Source: a virus | Virus record (IMG/VR): IMGVR_UViG_3300049789_000029 | Span: 1-55,910 of that record | DNA length: 55,910 nt | Direction: 5' to 3' (one strand) | The notes under the pieces: model-generated | Told to the model about the DNA's origin: nothing | The model's input: only the letters and a program-made list of their open reading frames with translations | Database searches by the model: none | Translations under genes and position numbers: made by a program | Part shown: one piece after another, positions 16,359 to 23,597 of the stretch | Layout of the letters: every line of letters begins with the position of its first letter | How positions within the stretch are numbered: the stretch's first letter is position 1

Positions 16359-16923
16359 TCGTCCGAAGCTTGTTGACTGCACGGCTGAGTTCATTATCGG
16401 CGGACTCGTCCTTGTGGTTGGAGTCGTCATCTACGTTGGCCTCAAAAAGTTTTGTGAAAAACATCTGCCGCCTGATCAACCACCCGCTCCGCCTCCGCCA
16501 CCGTGCACAAACTGCAACCCGGCTCATCCATCGTGGCCGTGCACCAACTGTCCTCCACCCGCTAAGTCACTCGTAAAAAGCTTCGCTCCTTTTCCGCTTC
16601 TCCAGTTGGATTCCGGCAGCGCCGTGGATTACTCCGACATCACCAGCTACGGCTGGTTCGATGCGTTCTCCAATCGCTTCCAGATTTACTTCACGACGAA
16701 GATTGAGGAGAGCACAAATCTGATCGACTGGACTTCACGCTTCTCTCTGGAAGGTTACGTGAGCTTCGGTGATCTGGCTCTGAGATGGCCTTCCAACGCT
16801 GTGACCGTAGTTCGCTCGAACGGCGTGGCTGTCGGCACGAACTGGTCTTGGCTTCAGACAGAGCCGGTGTCCATCGACTCGCAACCGGCAGCAAGGAAGT
16901 TCTATCGGCTGGCACATGAGTAA
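16258..16923 (+). CDS. Exported Pro/Cys-rich protein with Verrucomicrobia-type C-terminal module
   Basis: The ATG at 16258 gives 221 residues starting MKTKWIITLVIVSALVGVSQ, a typical signal peptide. A second hydrophobic segment follows (FIIGGLVLVVGVVIYVGL), then a proline run with two PCTNC motifs, and a C-terminal domain containing EESTNLIDWT and ending KFYRLAHE. The latter is the module common in secreted Verrucomicrobia proteins. The same PCTNC plus module pairing is seen in the product at 10972, so the two are likely paralogues acting at the envelope. Confidence 0.6.
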   Translation: MKTKWIITLVIVSALVGVSQVKPSSAQPASQDPNRPKLVDCTAEFIIGGLVLVVGVVIYVGLKKFCEKHLPPDQPPAPPPPPCTNCNPAHPSWPCTNCPPPAKSLVKSFAPFPLLQLDSGSAVDYSDITSYGWFDAFSNRFQIYFTTKIEESTNLIDWTSRFSLEGYVSFGDLALRWPSNAVTVVRSNGVAVGTNWSWLQTEPVSIDSQPAARKFYRLAHE

Positions 16924-17167
16924 GAGGAGCGAAGACCCACAGATAGAATTCACACTTCCCGATGAACCCCGATTCTTCCTCAACTACGGGCTGTTGTGTC
17001 CGAACTGCAACCTCACGGTCAAGGTGCTCAAGCAGACGCACCGAGAGACGAAGAAGCAATACTGGACACTCGGATGTCCGTATTGTCGGTTACAAACTGA
17101 GCCGTGCGAATCTCTTGAGATAGCACGGCGCACATTCAAACTCCTCAAGAAGATCATCGCATCATGA
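16916..17167 (+). CDS. Zinc-ribbon protein
   Basis: An 83-residue protein with CPNC at about residues 28-31 and CPYC near 54-57, which together form a zinc ribbon, followed by a helix (LEIARRTFKLLKKI). Its start overlaps the upstream stop by 8 bases and its stop overlaps the next ATG as ATGA. Such small ribbons in phages often modulate transcription or bind nucleic acid; the role here is unknown. Confidence 0.6.
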   Translation: MSKRSEDPQIEFTLPDEPRFFLNYGLLCPNCNLTVKVLKQTHRETKKQYWTLGCPYCRLQTEPCESLEIARRTFKLLKKIIAS

Positions 17168-17418
17168 CGTTCAAAGAAGCTCTCTCTGAAGCCAGCCGTC
17201 GCATGGGGTGGACTGAAGAACAAATCGCCAAGGCGATGCAACAAGCCAGCCTTGTTGTGCCAATGCCAAAGGAAATGTTGTATCACGAAATTCCTCCGGA
17301 CAAAGCGGAGGAGTTGGTTCAACGCTTGGTGTCAGTTCTTAAGAAGGTGGACGCCCATTTTGATCATGCGGAGAAGATGCTGAACCAGAGACTTCGAAAT
17401 CTTTCATCGAACAATTAG
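17164..17418 (+). CDS. Small helical protein of unknown function
   Basis: The 84-residue protein is predicted mostly helical (MTFKEALSEASRRMGWTEEQIAKAMQQ..., then ELVQRLVSVLKKVDAHFDHAEKMLNQRL). No signal peptide or metal site is visible. It is coupled to the zinc-ribbon gene by ATGA at 17164-17167. Confidence 0.55.
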   Translation: MTFKEALSEASRRMGWTEEQIAKAMQQASLVVPMPKEMLYHEIPPDKAEELVQRLVSVLKKVDAHFDHAEKMLNQRLRNLSSNN

Positions 17419-17446
17419 TAAACCCACAACAGAAAGAACAACCAAC

Positions 17447-17722
17447 ATGACAAGACCGAAAACAGAAGCGCTGCCCGGAATGGAGCGCAAGGGAATCAAG
17501 GAAATCGAAACGCTGGCTGATGATTACGTCTCTCACCGTGACAAGCGGATGGCCGCGCTCAAGAAAGAGCTTGAGGCAAAGACGAAACTCATTGACGCCA
17601 TGAAGAAGCACGGGCAAAAGACTTACGAGTTCGAAGAGGACGGCCTGACCGTGACGGTGGAGTTGCAGATCGGAGACGAGAGCGTCAAGGTCAAGAAGGC
17701 CGAACTCGGAGAAGGCGATTGA
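17447..17722 (+). CDS. Small coiled-coil protein, conserved phage type
   Basis: The 91-residue protein has a charged helical centre (YVSHRDKRMAALKKELEAKTKLIDAMKKHG) and a C-terminal beta-hairpin-like end (TYEFEEDGLTVTVELQIGDESVKVKK). The helix-plus-hairpin pattern recalls small phage proteins found near recombination or host-takeover genes. I do not assign a function. Confidence 0.6.
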   Translation: MTRPKTEALPGMERKGIKEIETLADDYVSHRDKRMAALKKELEAKTKLIDAMKKHGQKTYEFEEDGLTVTVELQIGDESVKVKKAELGEGD

Positions 17723-17904
17723 TCGGAATTCTTCCAAACCAAAGAAAAAGTACACAGCAGCAACCTGATGCTAAGTTCAGATTCAAACCTGAGCGGAATC
17801 AAAGAGAACAGTGCTGGCTGTCCGACCCGGCAGATGGTAGTTCGCGAACAGAGTATGCAGCGGGAAGGCAGAAAGGAAAAGCATCCGGATTGATGTCCGG
17901 CTAA
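17719..17904 (+). CDS. Doubtful small reading frame with TTG start
   Basis: This 61-codon frame would start at TTG overlapping the previous stop (TTGA) and encodes a basic, low-complexity product (KFRFKPERNQREQ...). An alternative 41-codon frame starts at the ATG at 17768. Neither has a clear ribosome site. The stretch 17723-18033 may be largely non-coding; it also holds the two hairpins listed below. Confidence 0.25.
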   Translation: MIGILPNQRKSTQQQPDAKFRFKPERNQREQCWLSDPADGSSRTEYAAGRQKGKASGLMSG

Positions 17905-17941
17905 CGTGACGGGGATAAACTTAAGGAATCTCACCGTCACG
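17905..17941. other. Hairpin upstream of the terminator-like element
   Basis: CGTGACGG (17905-17912) pairs perfectly with CCGTCACG (17934-17941) around a 21-base loop. A shorter CCGGA/TCCGG pair lies just before it. Together with the strong hairpin at 17986 they make this gene-poor stretch a block of RNA structure between two operon segments. No T-run follows this hairpin. Confidence 0.4.
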
Positions 17942-17985
17942 GGACTCAGCAAAAACTCTGCGATATGGCCAAGTGTGTGTGTGCA

Positions 17986-18018
17986 CCCCGGGAGCCTGCA
18001 ACTCCCGGGGTAATTTTT
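17986..18018 (+). terminator. Rho-independent terminator
   Basis: A perfect 9-base stem CCCCGGGAG (17986-17994) and CTCCCGGGG (18002-18010) closes a 7-base loop and is followed by TAATTTTTCT. This is a textbook intrinsic terminator on the plus strand. It would end transcription of the XRE-GroES operon. A 60-codon gene begins 24 bases downstream, either by read-through or from its own promoter. Confidence 0.8.
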
Positions 18019-18033
18019 CTCCCCTTGAAAATT

Positions 18034-18216
18034 ATGACGATGAACAAGTATCAGGGAACTTCCGGCAAAGGCACGAAGTACACCCGCACTCGCTATCAAT
18101 ACAAAACCGAAGAGACTAGCATGGCAAAGAAGCACTGGTCTGCTGATCACAAACCTATCTGTGGCGGATCACTGGCCGTGCTGGATGAGATGCTGAAGAA
18201 GGCTGGCTCAAAGTAG
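18034..18216 (+). CDS. Small basic protein of unknown function
   Basis: The 60-residue frame starts at ATG 18034 just after the terminator (MTMNKYQGTSGKGTKYTRTRYQ...) and contains MAKKHWSADHKPICGGSL and a final helix. The longer open frame reading through the hairpin is rejected. It overlaps the convergent leftward gene by 9 bases at the 3' end. Confidence 0.5.
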   Translation: MTMNKYQGTSGKGTKYTRTRYQYKTEETSMAKKHWSADHKPICGGSLAVLDEMLKKAGSK

Positions 18217-18408
18217 GTTTGCCTGTTTCACCACCGGAGAGTTCCTGTGCCAGTGAAGAATCCACAGGGACTTTCCGGGTTTTCCTCTTTCGATCATCGT
18301 CACGATCTTGCCCGCCTGCTGTAGCCTGAGTAACTCGCCGTTGAATTCGTCTGATGATCGGACTTCGACTTTGCCCGTGCGCGGCGCTTCCGTCGCTGCA
18401 TCACTCAC
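18208..18408 (-). CDS. Small leftward protein with GTG start
   Basis: A 66-residue frame starts at the GTG at 18406-18408, overlapping the stop of the upstream 66-residue gene as GTGA. The product (VSDAATEAPRTGKVEVRSS..., then DEFNGELLRLQQAGKIVTMIERG) resembles a small alpha/beta or winged-helix-like domain, but no family is recognised. These two leftward genes form an isolated minus-strand pair inside the rightward region. Confidence 0.45.
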   Translation of the reverse strand: MSDAATEAPRTGKVEVRSSDEFNGELLRLQQAGKIVTMIERGKPGKSLWILHWHRNSPVVKQANLL

Positions 18409-18605
18409 GAGATGACTCCCTTCTCTTTCAACAATTCGTGAACTCTCTTGTGTGCGTCCTGTTTGTGTCGCGCACATTCCGAGAGCGCGTGCTCCATCGC
18501 CGCCTGCGCTTCCTCTCTCGTTGGAAATCCTTCCGGAGGCTGATTGCGTTCGTTCTCCAGTGCGGTTTCCATGCGGCGCAAATCTTTGACAACAGAAGCG
18601 GACAT
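18405..18605 (-). CDS. Small leftward helical protein
   Basis: The 66-residue protein is charged and helical (MSASVVKDLRRMETALENERNQ..., REEAQAAMEHALSECARHKQ). It starts next to the DnaA-box-like region and diverges from the primase-helicase gene. Such placement fits a replication or copy-control regulator, but this is only positional. Confidence 0.5.
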   Translation of the reverse strand: MSASVVKDLRRMETALENERNQPPEGFPTREEAQAAMEHALSECARHKQDAHKRVHELLKEKGVIS

Positions 18606-18610
18606 GCTGC

Positions 18611-18668
18611 TGTGAATAAACCCGTGGAAAACTTTTTACAACTCTGACTTGTTGGAAAGTTATCAACA
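18611..18668. other. Candidate replication origin: three DnaA-box-like sites
   Basis: The 103-base divergent spacer 18606-18708 holds TGTGAATAA (18611-18619, reverse of TTATTCACA, an exact TTWTNCACA match), CGTGGAAAA (18623-18631, reverse of TTTTCCACG, one mismatch) and TTATCAACA (18660-18668, one mismatch). An AT-rich stretch lies between them. It directly precedes the primase-helicase gene. DnaA boxes beside a replication gene are a usual origin layout; the site assignment is inferred. Confidence 0.45.
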
Positions 18669-18708
18669 GGCGTAGAGTCGAAATCGTTTTCGTAAAACGG
18701 ACAGTTCT

Positions 18709-20715
18709 ATGACCACTCATGTTGAGGATTTTCGTGCGGCCATGTCTAAAGCGGGGCTTGTGTACGGCGGGTTAATTTTCGGTGACGGGAAAGTGCACCG
18801 CTTCAAATCCGAAGGCGATTCAGATGCGGCAAGCTGGTACGTTCTTTACGGCAATGACCCTGATTTTGCAGCCGGTGCGTTCGGTTGCTGGAGAAGGCAA
18901 TTCAAGGAAAACTGGCACTCCACAAACGGGCACGAGATGTCCAACGAAGAGCGCCAGCGAATCGCAAACATGCTTCGCGACTCTGAGAACGCTCGCAAGA
19001 CCGAAGAAGAAAAGCGTCACTCCGAAGCCAAGAGTAAAGCCTCTCAACTTCTCTCCGCCGCGTCCCCAGCAACTCCTGATCATCCGTATTTGACCCGCAA
19101 GAAAGTCGGCGTGCACGGGCGCATCCGCATTGATGCGGACGGCTGTCTTGTTCTGCCGGTGGACGACGTGGACGGTCATTTGCAATCGCTCCAACTCATC
19201 GCTCCGGACAAACGCTTCGGCATCGGTGAGAATAAACGGGACAGGGACTTTCTTGTTGGCGGCAAGATGCAGGGTTCTTTTTACACGATTGCTAACACCT
19301 CGTCCGGTCCCTTGATCATTTGTGAAGGTTACTCCACTGGAGCCTCGATCTTCGAAGCAACCGGATGGTCAACCGTGTGCGCCATGTTCTGCGGCAACCT
19401 CCTGTCCGTGGCGACGGCACTACGCAAAAAGTATCCGCATCGGAACATCATCATCGCAGCCGACAACGACAGGTTCAATTCCAAGCAAGGCCAGCCTCAC
19501 AACCCGGGAGTTCTCAAAGCCGAAGAAGCAGCCAAGGCCATCCGCGCTTTCGTCGCTGTGCCGGAATTTGCCGATGAAGATTTGCGCTCATCCGATTTCA
19601 ATGACCTTGCTGCTGTCTCAGGTCCGTCCGCCGTACGTGCCACCCTCATGAAGTGCCTGCCGATAATCGCAGTGCCTATCGGAGACCTGAGAGCCGCCCG
19701 CGTGGATGACCCCACCGAACTCCTGAAGAATAGATTCCTTTGCCAGAAGATGGCCGTCATGCTCGCGGGCGCAACCGGGAAGGGAAAATCTTCGCTCGCT
19801 CTCCAAGCCTTCGCGCTTTGGGCCAATAACCGTGAGTGCTTCGACATCGTCCCGGCACGTCCGCTCCGCACGATCTACGTTCAGGCTGAGAATGACGACG
19901 GAGACATCGCCGCAATTCGCGACGGCATTTGCAAGGGGCTTGAGTTCACCGAAAACGAACGGCGCATCTTCTGTGAGAGTGTCCTCGTCTTCACCGAAAC
20001 CGCTTTGTCCGGAAAACGTTTCTGTCAGGAGGTGCTCCGCAAGCTTTTGGATTTTCATGAAGGCACGGACATACTGGCGATTGACCCAGCGCTCTCCTAC
20101 CTCGGAGGTGATGTGCGTGATCAGAAGGACGTAGGATCATTCCTTCGCAATCATCTGTCTCCCATCCTGCACGATTACAACTGTGGAGGTTTCATCCTGC
20201 ATCACGCCAGCAAGCCCCCACCGATGATGAACAAACGTTCGTTCGGTTCCTATCAGGACTTTGCCTACTACGGCACGGGGTCCATTGAATGGGCAAACTG
20301 GGCACGCGGCGTTCTGGCTTTGGAATCCACTCCGGTAAAAGGCATCTTCAAACTCCACGCGGGCAAGCGCGGCCAGAAACTCGGATGGAAGGACGCGGAC
20401 GGCAAACCGATTTACTCCAAGGCCGTCGCTCACAGCAAAGACCCGCACGTCATCTTCTGGCGTGAACCTTCCCCGGACGAACTGCCACAGGGCCGTGACG
20501 CCAACTACGATCCGGAAGCTGTGGCCGAACTTTTGGAAGAGAAATCGCTCTCCACTTCCGAGTGGCAGAAGGAAGCCAATGACGAACTGGGTCTGTCCCG
20601 CGCCACGTTCTTTCGCGCAAAGAAGGAACTGGAAGGCTCAGAGCGCGTGATCAAATCCAAGATCAACAAAAAGTGGCAACTCGTCACCGAACAACAAGGA
20701 AAGCTGGACACATGA
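18709..20715 (+). CDS. Primase-helicase (TOPRIM plus RecA-like ATPase)
   Basis: The 668-residue protein is the main replication protein. Residues ~1-190 resemble the start of phage primase-like proteins (including GAFGCWRRQFKENW). The TOPRIM domain follows (LIICEGYSTGASIFEATG, near 203, and IIAADND near 245). The ATPase has Walker A AGATGKGKSS (~353-362) and Walker B ILAIDPALSY (~455). The C-terminal 90 residues form a winged-helix-like end (LSTSEWQKEANDELGLSRATFFRAKKEL). This layout is known from RepA-like replication proteins of phages and plasmids that use the host polymerase. No DNA polymerase gene is present. The start lies after ACGGACAG, a variant of the AAAGGACAG box. Confidence 0.85.
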   Translation: MTTHVEDFRAAMSKAGLVYGGLIFGDGKVHRFKSEGDSDAASWYVLYGNDPDFAAGAFGCWRRQFKENWHSTNGHEMSNEERQRIANMLRDSENARKTEEEKRHSEAKSKASQLLSAASPATPDHPYLTRKKVGVHGRIRIDADGCLVLPVDDVDGHLQSLQLIAPDKRFGIGENKRDRDFLVGGKMQGSFYTIANTSSGPLIICEGYSTGASIFEATGWSTVCAMFCGNLLSVATALRKKYPHRNIIIAADNDRFNSKQGQPHNPGVLKAEEAAKAIRAFVAVPEFADEDLRSSDFNDLAAVSGPSAVRATLMKCLPIIAVPIGDLRAARVDDPTELLKNRFLCQKMAVMLAGATGKGKSSLALQAFALWANNRECFDIVPARPLRTIYVQAENDDGDIAAIRDGICKGLEFTENERRIFCESVLVFTETALSGKRFCQEVLRKLLDFHEGTDILAIDPALSYLGGDVRDQKDVGSFLRNHLSPILHDYNCGGFILHHASKPPPMMNKRSFGSYQDFAYYGTGSIEWANWARGVLALESTPVKGIFKLHAGKRGQKLGWKDADGKPIYSKAVAHSKDPHVIFWREPSPDELPQGRDANYDPEAVAELLEEKSLSTSEWQKEANDELGLSRATFFRAKKELEGSERVIKSKINKKWQLVTEQQGKLDT

Positions 20716-20716
20716 T

Positions 20717-21628
20717 ATGAGAACTCTGACCGACAACGATAGACATTGGGGTCCGTTCACCTTCGGGAAATGGACCGGAACGTTTTCACTCACACTGAGC
20801 AGCGCTGGTGATGACGAGGATCATCCGGAAGAGAAATACAACACACTCCGATTGATTGCCTTTGGGTGGGTTCTCCGCATCCGAATCCCTCAACTCCTCC
20901 AGCCCTTCCGAATCAAACACCTCGCTGACTCGTGGGACGAAGCTACCATCAAGAGACTTGGCCGGAACTGGTATTACGAAGTCCACGAAAAAACGTTTGG
21001 CATTTCCCTGAGCGACATGGGAAACGGATACGACTTCCTTCAACTCTACTTCGGGCCACAGACACACGATAGCAGAACAACGAAGTCATGGTGCAAGCAC
21101 CTTCCGTGGAAACAGTGGAGGCATGTTCGGTTCAGCCTGTATCTTCCAACAGGAGGCCATTACTTCACTCACATCGAAAGCAACAGGCGTGACAGACTGG
21201 ATTCATTTGTTGCGCACATGGCTATTGAGGAGTCGTGCCCAAAAGTGCATTTCGGTTTCGAGGATTACGACGGGGAATTGATCATCGCTACTTGCAACGT
21301 AGAAGAGCGAGAGTGGCTCTTTGGCACCGGCTGGTTCAAGTGGTTAAGCCTCTTTCGCGCTCCTAAAATACGACGCTCGTTGAATCTCCAATTCAGCGCC
21401 GAAGTCGGCCCGCAAAAAAAATCATGGAAAGGCGGAACAGTCGGACACGGCATTGACATGCGCGAAGGCGAGACGCCTGAACAGGCTTTCCGCCGCTACT
21501 GCGAAATGGATCACGAGCGTAAAGGCAAACACTTCAAGCTTCGCTTCATTGGGCCATGCGATGCTCCTGCGAAAAAGGTGCCACAGATGAGTCATGAGGC
21601 TTCACCAGATCAATCCAAAGACTTATGA
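20717..21628 (+). CDS. Conserved phage protein of unknown function
   Basis: The 303-residue protein is rich in Trp and His and begins with a beta-rich part (HWGPFTFGKWTGTFSLTL). A GISLSDMGNGYDFLQLYFGPQTHDS segment (split by position ~95-120) and LPWKQWRHVRFSLY are hallmarks I recall from unannotated proteins of diverse phages. It follows the primase-helicase with one base between. A replication-linked role is plausible by position. Confidence 0.65.
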   Translation: MRTLTDNDRHWGPFTFGKWTGTFSLTLSSAGDDEDHPEEKYNTLRLIAFGWVLRIRIPQLLQPFRIKHLADSWDEATIKRLGRNWYYEVHEKTFGISLSDMGNGYDFLQLYFGPQTHDSRTTKSWCKHLPWKQWRHVRFSLYLPTGGHYFTHIESNRRDRLDSFVAHMAIEESCPKVHFGFEDYDGELIIATCNVEEREWLFGTGWFKWLSLFRAPKIRRSLNLQFSAEVGPQKKSWKGGTVGHGIDMREGETPEQAFRRYCEMDHERKGKHFKLRFIGPCDAPAKKVPQMSHEASPDQSKDL

Positions 21629-21903
21629 AAGGCACCTACCTCGAAATCCCTTACGACGCCAAGACCGGCAGAACCCGCAAGCTGGAGGATCACGAAAAGG
21701 CCGCGATGATGCTGCCGCTCCTCTGGGGAACCATCCCGGGCAACGATCTTGGAGCCGCCATGGTCATGATTGCCGCGCTCTGTTTCGATGGCGATGCCAA
21801 CAGAGCCAAGGACGCCATTGACCGCGCCGAATACCTGAACATGATCAGTGTCGAAAACAATCCCTTCACGGATGATGGCACACCTCCGCCCGGGAAAGTG
21901 TGA
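21625..21903 (+). CDS. Small protein coupled to the replication genes
   Basis: The 92-residue protein has a soluble N-terminus (MKGTYLEIPYDAKTGRTRKL), then a hydrophobic helical centre (KAAMMLPLLWGTIPG and AAMVMIAALCFDGD) and a polar tail. The ATG overlaps the upstream stop as ATGA. Function unknown; the hydrophobic centre may be a membrane or oligomer interface. Confidence 0.55.
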   Translation: MKGTYLEIPYDAKTGRTRKLEDHEKAAMMLPLLWGTIPGNDLGAAMVMIAALCFDGDANRAKDAIDRAEYLNMISVENNPFTDDGTPPPGKV

Positions 21904-22022
21904 CAGCTTTTGTCCGGTCCGTCCCACAGTACCTCAACCCCTCTGCAACTGTAGCCTCCGAACAAAGTCAACTGGAGAAAAGTGCGGTAACTTTTCCGCC
22001 GCTCCCACAACACCAGCACCTT

Positions 22023-22412
22023 ATGAACAACCAACAACCCGCAAACCCCTCACCCATCACCCAACTGCCGGACGGCTCCGGCTGTTTCACCGCCACAATC
22101 ATGTCCCGGGAGGAAGCGATGAAGCTCCCGCTCAAGGACCGCCCACTCTGCTACCGCATCTCCTCCGACATGTATCGCGCCGTCTTCGAAGCTATCGGAG
22201 CCGCGTCCATGTGCTGGCAACCACGCCCGGGCACGGAAGTCTTCAAAGCTGAAGAAGCCTCCAACATCGCCGTCGCACTCTGCTTCCAAATCGCAGGCGA
22301 AATCGAAGGAGCCGTGGAAGCCCGCCTCGCCATCATTCAGTTGAAAGCTGATCAGTTGGAAACCCGACTCAATGAAATCATCAACCACCCGCCACAAACT
22401 CCCCCGGCGTGA
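22023..22412 (+). CDS. Small helical protein of unknown function
   Basis: The 129-residue product from ATG 22023 (MNNQQPANPSPITQL...) has a helical body with CYRISSDMYRAVFEAIGAAS and a long C-terminal helix rich in Ala, Glu and Ile (AEEASNIAVALCFQIAGEIEG). A GTG start at 21900 would couple it to the previous gene (GTGA overlap) and add 41 residues of low-complexity sequence. That extra part contains a 7-base hairpin (GAAAAGT 21977-21983, ACTTTTC 21990-21996), so I prefer the internal ATG. Confidence 0.5.
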   Translation: MNNQQPANPSPITQLPDGSGCFTATIMSREEAMKLPLKDRPLCYRISSDMYRAVFEAIGAASMCWQPRPGTEVFKAEEASNIAVALCFQIAGEIEGAVEARLAIIQLKADQLETRLNEIINHPPQTPPA

Positions 22413-22590
22413 CCGCATCCACCTCTTGGCCGTCCGCGCTCACCACCTGACCGACAACCAGTCCGCCAACGCTTGGACCACTCTCATAGATCAACTGGAT
22501 GAACTCTCCACCAGAGATGTCCCCAAGTTCGATGACCTGTTCCGCGCCGTACGCCTCGCCACCATCCGGGGCCGTCAGTCCTCTCCCTGA
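22372..22590 (+). CDS. Small protein overlapping the previous gene
   Basis: The 72-residue frame overlaps the preceding gene by 41 bases. Its body (RRDRIHLLAVRAHHLTDNQ..., LIDQLDELSTRDVPKFDDLFRAVRLATIRG) looks like a compact helical protein. The start could lie further in. It is the last gene before the regulatory block at 22.6-22.85 kb. Confidence 0.45.
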   Translation: MKSSTTRHKLPRRDRIHLLAVRAHHLTDNQSANAWTTLIDQLDELSTRDVPKFDDLFRAVRLATIRGRQSSP

Positions 22591-22596
22591 CTGTCC

Positions 22597-22618
22597 CATT
22601 TACAGACAACCGTAAATG
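22597..22618 (+). other. Hairpin after the 72-residue gene
   Basis: CATTTAC (22597-22603) and GTAAATG (22612-22618) form a perfect 7-base stem with an 8-base loop, just after the last stop codon. The sequence following it is GCCGCCCTTTAA with no long T-run, so it is at best a weak terminator or a processing site. Confidence 0.35.
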
Positions 22619-22638
22619 CCGCCCTTTAATGGATTCTG

Positions 22639-22834
22639 GTCTCCCAAACTGAGGTGCTCTCTCATGCCAATTTCTCGTGAGACTTTCTCCACCCCTGAGA
22701 GCCTCAAAAACTGTCTCCTGCTGCATGTTAGTCTCAAGTCTCAAATAGTCCCTATAAGGACTATTCTATTTGAGACACTTGATACTAAATGCAGCCGAAG
22801 TCTCATGAGACTCTCGTGAGATGTATTTGAGACT
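22639..22834. repeat. TGAGACT repeat array in a gene-free block
   Basis: The GAGAC pentamer (either strand) occurs nine times in 195 bases, at 22639, 22679, 22713, 22731, 22738, 22772, 22800, 22807 and 22829. Seven are TGAGAC and six of those TGAGACT. Two form a direct tandem with 7-base spacing (22731/22738), two a perfect palindrome GTCTCATGAGAC (22800-22811), and two frame a larger inverted repeat (GTCTCAAAT 22738-22746 with ATTTGAGAC 22768-22776) that encloses TAGTCC...GGACTA. This density is far above chance. It looks like an operator or iteron array for a repressor or initiator. The stretch 22591-22890 contains no gene I can support. Confidence 0.65.
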
Positions 22835-22890
22835 GATACCTTTCTGTAATAGTCTTGCAGTAATTAGAGGCACCACGTATAACCCAAATA

Positions 22891-23085
22891 ATGAACAATA
22901 AAAAGTGTCTCGTTCCCGATTGTCACAGACATCCAACCGCCAGAGGTCTGTGCCATATCTGCTACAACATCGCTCTCAAAATGGTCAAACGAGGTGAAAC
23001 AACTTGGGAGCAACTTGCTGCTTCCGGAAAAGCCCTCCAATGGCGCGGCAAAGCCAAAACACTTCAGTGGTTCAGACAAAAATAA
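22891..23085 (+). CDS. Small zinc-knuckle protein
   Basis: The 64-residue protein has CLVPDCHRHPTARGLCHIC, a C-x4-C...C-x2-C type zinc site, then a basic helical stretch. It begins 57 bases after the TGAGACT array, so it is a candidate for the protein that binds, or is controlled from, that array. It faces a convergent leftward gene. Confidence 0.55.
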   Translation: MNNKKCLVPDCHRHPTARGLCHICYNIALKMVKRGETTWEQLAASGKALQWRGKAKTLQWFRQK

Positions 23086-23107
23086 AATGTCTTACGTATG
23101 TGGGCTA

Positions 23108-23512
23108 TTAACTCTCAATCCGCCTCGCTTTTGGCCCCGGTCCGGGTGGGGGGTGTGGGGACGGGTCGGCCTGCGAAAGAGATTCCTTCGAAAGATTCTC
23201 CGTGGCCTGTGGGGGAGAAGTCGGCGGCGCGGCGTCCGGCTCTTCGAAGTCTCCGGGAGCGGACGGCTCACGAGTGGGCTTGGGGTTGGGAGCAACAGCA
23301 GCACGAGACCGCTTTCCGTTCCTCATCTTCAACTTGGTTTGCTCAAGCTCGTCCCAAGCGCGGACAAGAGTGATGCGTGTCTTCGGGTTCTTGCATTCGC
23401 GGATGTCCTTTGCGAGGAGCGCTTGAAATTCAACGGCTTGAAGGAATGCCAGTGATTGGTGCGGTCGGGTCTTGGTACTGAACGGTTTGCCGGGTGGTTG
23501 GGGAGCAAACAT
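23108..23512 (-). CDS. Leftward protein with helical core and acidic Pro-rich tail
   Basis: The 134-residue product from ATG 23512 has a helical N-terminal half (SLAFLQAVEFQALLAKDIREC..., RITLVRAWDELEQTKLKMRNG) and a Pro/Glu-rich disordered tail. The upstream extension of the open frame looks non-coding and is left out. It is the only leftward gene between 18.6 and 36.8 kb, and its start faces the first AAAGGACAG-box gene. Function unknown; an adaptor or regulatory role is possible. Confidence 0.5.
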   Translation of the reverse strand: MFAPQPPGKPFSTKTRPHQSLAFLQAVEFQALLAKDIRECKNPKTRITLVRAWDELEQTKLKMRNGKRSRAAVAPNPKPTREPSAPGDFEEPDAAPPTSPPQATENLSKESLSQADPSPHPPPGPGPKARRIES

Positions 23513-23514
23513 TG

Positions 23515-23531
23515 GAGCATCATGGAACACC
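23515..23531 (+). repeat. Variant copy of the GCATCATAGGACACC element
   Basis: This 17-base site (GAGCATCATGGAACACC) matches the repeat at 24401 and 25839 at 14 of 17 positions. It lies in the divergent spacer between the leftward 134-residue gene and the 182-residue gene, 66 bases before the latter's start. The exact copy at 25839 lies at the same distance from its downstream start. Confidence 0.4.
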
Positions 23532-23597
23532 GTATGTGAAGACCAGTCAACAACTGATTGGTGACAACAAACAACAGAACAGAAAAAAGGACAGACA

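Noticed and set aside
22381-22599. Minus-strand frame opposite the small gene at 22372
   Set aside because: No ribosome site and no partner gene on that strand; the plus frame is better supported by operon direction.
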